Shown here: positions 11,626 through 15,813 of the stretch, piece by piece
Numbering within the stretch: the first letter of the stretch is position 1
Layout of the letters: each line of letters opens with the position of its first letter
NCBI GenBank assembly: GCA_937896295.1
Contig: CALBME010000138.1
Location: forward strand, 1 to 15,813
DNA from: an uncultured Micavibrio sp.
GTDB taxonomy: Bacteria > Pseudomonadota > Alphaproteobacteria > Micavibrionales > UBA1664
Length of the DNA stretch: 15,813 bases
Reading direction: 5' to 3'
The notes under the pieces: model-generated
The model's database searches: none
The model's input: the letters and a program-made list of their open reading frames with translations, nothing else
Told to the model about the DNA's origin: nothing
Made by a program: the position numbers and the translations under genes

Positions 11626-14600
11626 GCTGCTGATTTAAGACCAACCACGTCCATCAGCTTGCTGAAGCTATCGACCACGTCGTATTTAACTTTGTCCTTT
11701 TCGATCTTCACGTTGATTTTATCGAAGAATTTTCGGGCGCATTCGATCTTCTTCTTCTCGATCTCGCGCAATTCCATGGACGACATGCTGCCCTTCGTCT
11801 CGGCGACGAAGTAGATGTATTTGACCTTGCCCTCGGTGAATGAAATAGCCCAATCGGGGTTATAGTCGCCCACAGGCGTAGGGATCAGGAAGCCGCGCGG
11901 CAGCTTGGCATAGACCACGACTTCGGCGCTGGTATCCAGCTCACGCACAAAGGTGCGCTCGGTTTTGGAATCCGTGATGACGTAGTCGTAGATGTGCTTT
12001 TTCAGTTTCTCGCTGGCCTTGGTGAAGTCCTGGCGGCTTTGCCCTGCCGTGAAGATGTTGGCGTCATAGGTTCCGGCCACTTCGTCATAAGCCAGTCTTT
12101 CGATTATAATGGTTGCCTTCTGTTCGTTGATCAGGCGCGAGGCTTCGGCAATGAAATGTTCGGGGTTTTGTTTGAACTGCTCAAAAACAACCTTTTCTAT
12201 GCCACCCAGAATATCCGCCAGCGTTTTTCTGGTCAGGTGGACATTCTCGGCGATTTTACCCAACAGGTCATACTTAACCGATGAAGCGATAGAGGCGTTT
12301 AACACGCCCGTCTCTGTATTTTTCAGCGTAAAGCCCTCGCCATCGGCCAGTTGCGTGTCAGTGATCTGGTCACCTTGAATGCCCGCATGGATGGTGTATT
12401 GAAGCGGCGAGACCTTAAGCTCGCTGTTCAGGGTGGAGATGCATTTCCCGATAAGCTCGGCGGAGTCAAAATCAACACGGTAGACGGCGCGCTTGTTGAT
12501 CCGTGCCCACAATTCCTGAAATTCTTTCTTATTGAAGTTGTCGTTGAGCGGGTTGGGCTTCGGTTTGCGGTCGTCACCAGGTTGAGGCAATTGGGACTCG
12601 CTGAACACGCTGTCGATCAGACGGTAAATGCCATCAGCATGAGGGGCTAATTCTTCCGGTAATGTAGCCAGCGCGCCTTCTTCCTTGGCCTTGTGATAAG
12701 TGTCGCTGATCTTGTCGCTGTCGTCCGTGTAGTCGTTTTTGACAAGGTAACGGTAAATCTGCTTCGCCAGCGCAGGTGTGATTTCCAGCGTCCCGCCATC
12801 GGAGGTCGGAATAACCTTGCCAATAAAATAGTCTTCGTCGGCTTTGCGCGGGCGAGCGGAAAGAGAATCGCTGATTTCCTTCTGAAGGTTGCCCACGAAG
12901 TCCTTGTAGCTCTCGCTGGCCACTACAGTCAGAATATTGATTTCATGTACTGTGGCAGGATGATCCATACGGTCACCGTTCTGGTTTACGCAAAGGCGCA
13001 GGCCGCGTCCCACTTCCTGACGGCGAGAGATGGTATTATCGCTGTGCTTGAGCATGCACATAACGAAAACATTGGGATTATCCCAACCTTCGCGCAGCGC
13101 AGAGTGAGAGAAAATGAAACGTACCGGCTCTCCAAAAGATAAAAGCCGCTCTTTGTCCTTCAAAATCAGGTCATACGCATCCACATCATCGGAATCCACG
13201 GCGCGCGCCCCAACTTCAGGGTCTTTCATGCGCTTGGTTTTCTTATCTATAGAGAAATATCCGGCATGGGTCGTTGCCCCAGCAATGCCTTCCAGATGCT
13301 TGCGCCAGTCATGATGTTCCAAAGCCAGCGTCGCCAGATACTCTTGCTTGGCATTCTCATATTCTTCTTCAAAGACGCGGGCATAATCGCCCTTCTCATC
13401 GTCCTGCCCATAATCACGGTATTTTACCACCTCATCGATAAAGAACAGGGAGAGGACTTTGATACCTTGGGAAAACAGCGTGGCTTCTTTTTCCAGGTGC
13501 GCTTTAATCGTTTCACGGATCTGGATACGGCGGATGGCGGCTTCAGTTACATCGCCCGTGGCCTCACCTGCGTTCAAAACTTCGCCGTTCGTAAATTCAA
13601 CACTGTCCTGCGTATAATCAATCTGCGAGACTACAAATCCTTTATATTGATCCAAGCCATTGGATAGATCGTACAGGTTGTCGCCCTTACCAAGACGCTT
13701 TACGACGCGCTTGATGCCATTCCCCTGCTTTATCTCCATCTCCACCTTTGCTACAGGCGGATTGTTTTTAGAAATCTGTATGGATTCCAAATAAAGGAAG
13801 GCTTTTGTCCCGGCCAGTCCCTTTACGGTAATCCCTCGCACGGCGATTTTCTTGACCAGCTTTTGGTTATAAGCATCAAGCGCGTCCAGGCGGTGGACTT
13901 TATTATATGTGGTCTTATGTGTGGCTGAATAACGCAAGATCATAAGCGGCTTAAATTTTGGCAAAGCATCTGTAGTGGCCTTACCTTCCATCTTCTGCGG
14001 CTCATCAAGGATCAGGATGGGACGGTTGCTACTGATAACATCAATAGGTTTACGAGACTGGAAATCATCCAATTCTTCATAAATCCGGCGATTATCTTTT
14101 CCTGACGCATTAAACGCCTGAATATTGATGATCATGACATTAATGCCCGCATCAGAAGAAAAGCTCTCTAGATGGTGCAGCTGCTTGGAATTATAAATAA
14201 AGAAGCGCGCCTTTTTACCATATGCTTCGGTAAAGTGATCGGCGGTTATTTCAAGAGATTTATGAATTCCCTCACGAATGGCAATACTGGGAACCATGAT
14301 AATAAACTTGTTCCAACCAAACCGCTTGTTCATCTCAAAAATGGTTTTAATGTAGCAGTAGGTCTTGCCTGTCCCCGTTTCCATCTCAACATCTAAATTG
14401 ATTTTGCATTGGGCGTTGGACACTAGTTTATCGGATAGCGGCAGATTTTGACGCTTTTGCACAGTGTGAATATTATCAATGATCTGCGCGTCGGTCAGGC
14501 GAAGGTCAGCATTGCGGAAGCCCGTTTCAAGTTCCAAGCTGCCCGTGCTGTTTTTCGCAGCTCCAGGGTCAATGCGGTAAGACGCGCCTGTTATAAGGGG

Positions 14601-14675
14601 CTGCCCCGCAAAACAATCCACCACGGATTCCACGGCATTGGTCTGATAAGGCTGAACTTTGAATTTTAGCTTCAT
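11622..14675 (-). CDS. res: Type III restriction enzyme, Res subunit (1017 aa)
   Basis: Res is the helicase-nuclease subunit of Type III restriction-modification; with Mod it cuts DNA carrying two inversely oriented unmethylated sites after ATP-driven translocation or diffusion. Helicase motifs read in order: Walker A METGTGKT (98-105), motif II ILDEPQKM (222-229) with D224 and E225, motif III YSATH (249-253), SHSALREGWDNPNVFVMCMLK, and motif VI SRRQEVGRGLRL. The C-terminal PD-(D/E)XK nuclease is intact: PDWA with D941, then VAETKG with E959 and K961. The length is close to the family norm (about 900-1000). The ATG at 14675 overlaps the Mod stop in an ATGA junction, the standard mod-res order. 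The 3' end overlaps the convergent 274-aa gene by four bases (shared CTAA). No frameshift was seen, so the enzyme is probably active. Confidence 0.95.
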   Translation of the reverse strand: MKLKFKVQPYQTNAVESVVDCFAGQPLITGASYRIDPGAAKNSTGSLELETGFRNADLRLTDAQIIDNIHTVQKRQNLPLSDKLVSNAQCKINLDVEMETGTGKTYCYIKTIFEMNKRFGWNKFIIMVPSIAIREGIHKSLEITADHFTEAYGKKARFFIYNSKQLHHLESFSSDAGINVMIINIQAFNASGKDNRRIYEELDDFQSRKPIDVISSNRPILILDEPQKMEGKATTDALPKFKPLMILRYSATHKTTYNKVHRLDALDAYNQKLVKKIAVRGITVKGLAGTKAFLYLESIQISKNNPPVAKVEMEIKQGNGIKRVVKRLGKGDNLYDLSNGLDQYKGFVVSQIDYTQDSVEFTNGEVLNAGEATGDVTEAAIRRIQIRETIKAHLEKEATLFSQGIKVLSLFFIDEVVKYRDYGQDDEKGDYARVFEEEYENAKQEYLATLALEHHDWRKHLEGIAGATTHAGYFSIDKKTKRMKDPEVGARAVDSDDVDAYDLILKDKERLLSFGEPVRFIFSHSALREGWDNPNVFVMCMLKHSDNTISRRQEVGRGLRLCVNQNGDRMDHPATVHEINILTVVASESYKDFVGNLQKEISDSLSARPRKADEDYFIGKVIPTSDGGTLEITPALAKQIYRYLVKNDYTDDSDKISDTYHKAKEEGALATLPEELAPHADGIYRLIDSVFSESQLPQPGDDRKPKPNPLNDNFNKKEFQELWARINKRAVYRVDFDSAELIGKCISTLNSELKVSPLQYTIHAGIQGDQITDTQLADGEGFTLKNTETGVLNASIASSVKYDLLGKIAENVHLTRKTLADILGGIEKVVFEQFKQNPEHFIAEASRLINEQKATIIIERLAYDEVAGTYDANIFTAGQSRQDFTKASEKLKKHIYDYVITDSKTERTFVRELDTSAEVVVYAKLPRGFLIPTPVGDYNPDWAISFTEGKVKYIYFVAETKGSMSSMELREIEKKKIECARKFFDKINVKIEKDKVKYDVVDSFSKLMDVVGLKSAA

Positions 14676-15813
14676 ATCGACTTAACTTCCGTTGCTGGGG
14701 AGATTTGTTTAAAGATCTGGCCCACATTGATTTTTGCAGCATCCGTAACAAAGCCATTGTCACGGAAGACAACACGGAGAGGCTTGCGGGCAGCCAACTC
14801 TTTGACAAAATCTTCAGAAATGCCAGTCTCAAAACATGCGGCCAGTGCATTACCGTCCACAAAATACACCTGTTTTCCTGCGACTTTTTCGCGTGTGATA
14901 GGCAAGGTCAAATCTACGCCCCAATCCAACAGTACCTGGAATAACAAATCCTCAGCATCGGTGCGGTCGGGTTTAATATTCTCTACGGTCTTCAGCAGAT
15001 CAGTCTGCTTGACTTCATTCGGTACATAATAAATATCGGCCATATTAGAAGTATCAATTTTAAAAACTCTAAAACCAACATCACCAGTGTGATCTGGGTA
15101 ATCATCTTTAATCTTTTCTCCTGCCAGACGAATGCGCTCTTTGCTTACATCTGATATATTCCTAAATCCTGCCTTGTATGCTGGTGTCTTTTCTAAACAT
15201 TCCTCTGGAAGTTGGCACATAATAAACCTGCGCGTTCCCCCATCCTCAGCATTAAGCTCCATAACAGCATGAGCCGTCGTAGCCGATCCTGCAAAAAAAT
15301 CTAGCACCAGAGAATCTTTAGGAACAAACCTTAAAGCCTGAATAATAAGCTCTAAAGGTTTTGGGTTATCAAAAACTTTTTTACCAAAGAGGTTTTTTAC
15401 CGACCGCGAACCATTTGTAGACAGGTGGAACCAAACATCATTCAGCAAAGTTTCATCTGTAGGCGGTATATAATGTTCTGGCTTTCCACTAGCAGAAAGC
15501 CGCAAAAGATCAACGTCATCTTCAAGAGAAGAGTACCATGTGTCAATATCCTCTGGGGTAACGCTTTTTGCATCTTTGCCTATTTCTTTGAGAGCGATCT
15601 CATAATTTTCAATGGCCTGAAGACTTCTAGTTTTACTCCATCGCCATTGACCAGATTCTGGTGTTATCCCAAACAAATCATAACGCATAGAGGGTCTATC
15701 AGTACCTCGCCAATGATTATTCCAAGATCCTACTTTGGAATCGTCAAGCTCTCTCATCATTTTGGGAAAGCGATAAGTCGATGACTTTGAGTAAAACAAT
15801 ACATATTCAAAGG
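14672..15813 (-). CDS. mod: Type III DNA adenine methyltransferase, Mod subunit, N-terminus beyond window
   Basis: Mod recognises the asymmetric target and methylates an adenine at N6. Only the C-terminal 380 codons are here: the frame runs through the right edge (EYVLFYSKSSTYRF at the edge) with no start. Near-end motifs are VFDNPKPLELIIQALR (motif X-like, about 15330-15365) and the AdoMet-binding motif I SLVLDFFAGSATTAHAV (about 15260-15310), followed by RRFIMCQLPEE. Motif I lies after the target-recognition region, the order of beta-class Type III enzymes; the DPPY motif should lie outside the window. The region before motif I (about 15400-15780) is the target-recognition part and is visibly A/T-richer. 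The C-terminal part (FRVFKIDTSN, DLLFQVLLDWGVDL, KQVYFVDGNALAACFE) is typical of family members. It overlaps res by four bases. Confidence 0.93.
   Translation of the reverse strand, partial: FEYVLFYSKSSTYRFPKMMRELDDSKVGSWNNHWRGTDRPSMRYDLFGITPESGQWRWSKTRSLQAIENYEIALKEIGKDAKSVTPEDIDTWYSSLEDDVDLLRLSASGKPEHYIPPTDETLLNDVWFHLSTNGSRSVKNLFGKKVFDNPKPLELIIQALRFVPKDSLVLDFFAGSATTAHAVMELNAEDGGTRRFIMCQLPEECLEKTPAYKAGFRNISDVSKERIRLAGEKIKDDYPDHTGDVGFRVFKIDTSNMADIYYVPNEVKQTDLLKTVENIKPDRTDAEDLLFQVLLDWGVDLTLPITREKVAGKQVYFVDGNALAACFETGISEDFVKELAARKPLRVVFRDNGFVTDAAKINVGQIFKQISPATEVKSI

Noticed and set aside
13266..13667. Plus-strand frames opposite res (several of 70-150 codons between 11994 and 14669)
   Set aside because: All lie opposite conserved helicase or nuclease regions of Res and show no independent start signals.

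Overview
The window looks like a mosaic accessory region of a GC-rich alphaproteobacterium, plasmid-borne or integrated. The evidence is the GC-rich codon use, the MobP relaxase/MobC/coupling-protein set, a DUF2924 plus large serine recombinase pair, and Rz/Rz1-type genes of the kind found in alphaproteobacterial prophages. I cannot name the genus. No rRNA, tRNA or CRISPR array was seen. The sequence divides into four blocks of different origin.

(1) 1-3369, mostly leftward. A Fic-domain AMP-transferase-type gene runs off the left end. A pair of 29-bp palindromes abuts its start codon. Upstream lies a leftward set of three small genes: a coiled-coil peptide, a cold-shock-like domain fused to membrane helices, and a membrane protein joined to it by a TGATG overlap. 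A divergent intergenic region with two copies of an AACAGAATTACACA operator or core-like motif separates this set from a short rightward tyrosine recombinase (2752-3369).

(2) 3370-7642, leftward mobilisation module. In transcription order it holds a possible 35-aa leader ORF, a MobC-like accessory protein, a MobP-type relaxase with an HxH motif, a VirD4/TraG-type coupling ATPase, and a small hypothetical protein with no ATG start. These genes overlap or nearly touch. Downstream, at 3475-3495, a perfect inverted repeat encloses (on the minus strand) ATCCTGC, the nic consensus of MobP relaxases. It is a candidate oriT. No mating-pair-formation genes are present, so the element looks mobilisable rather than self-transmissible, as far as this window shows.

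(3) 7643-9821. A gene-free stretch of about 470 bp with GTGTAC repeats is followed by a DUF2924 gene and a large serine recombinase that is cut after about 204 residues. At about 9187 it abuts the tail of a phage lysis cassette: an endolysin C-terminal membrane tail, then an overlapping i-spanin/o-spanin pair. The recombinase frame stays open through the endolysin remnant into the i-spanin.

(4) 9822-15813, an apparent defence island with visibly lower GC. A two-gene rightward unit (a DUF488 protein with an N-terminal Panacea/DUF4065-like region, then an unrecognised 274-aa protein) converges on a leftward Type III restriction-modification operon. Res is complete; Mod is cut by the right end of the window. 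The DUF488 unit has its own near-leaderless promoter, and the two units meet with overlapping stop codons. The most promising candidate for something undescribed is the DUF488/274-aa pair attached to the Type III system; this is inference from gene position and was not tested.
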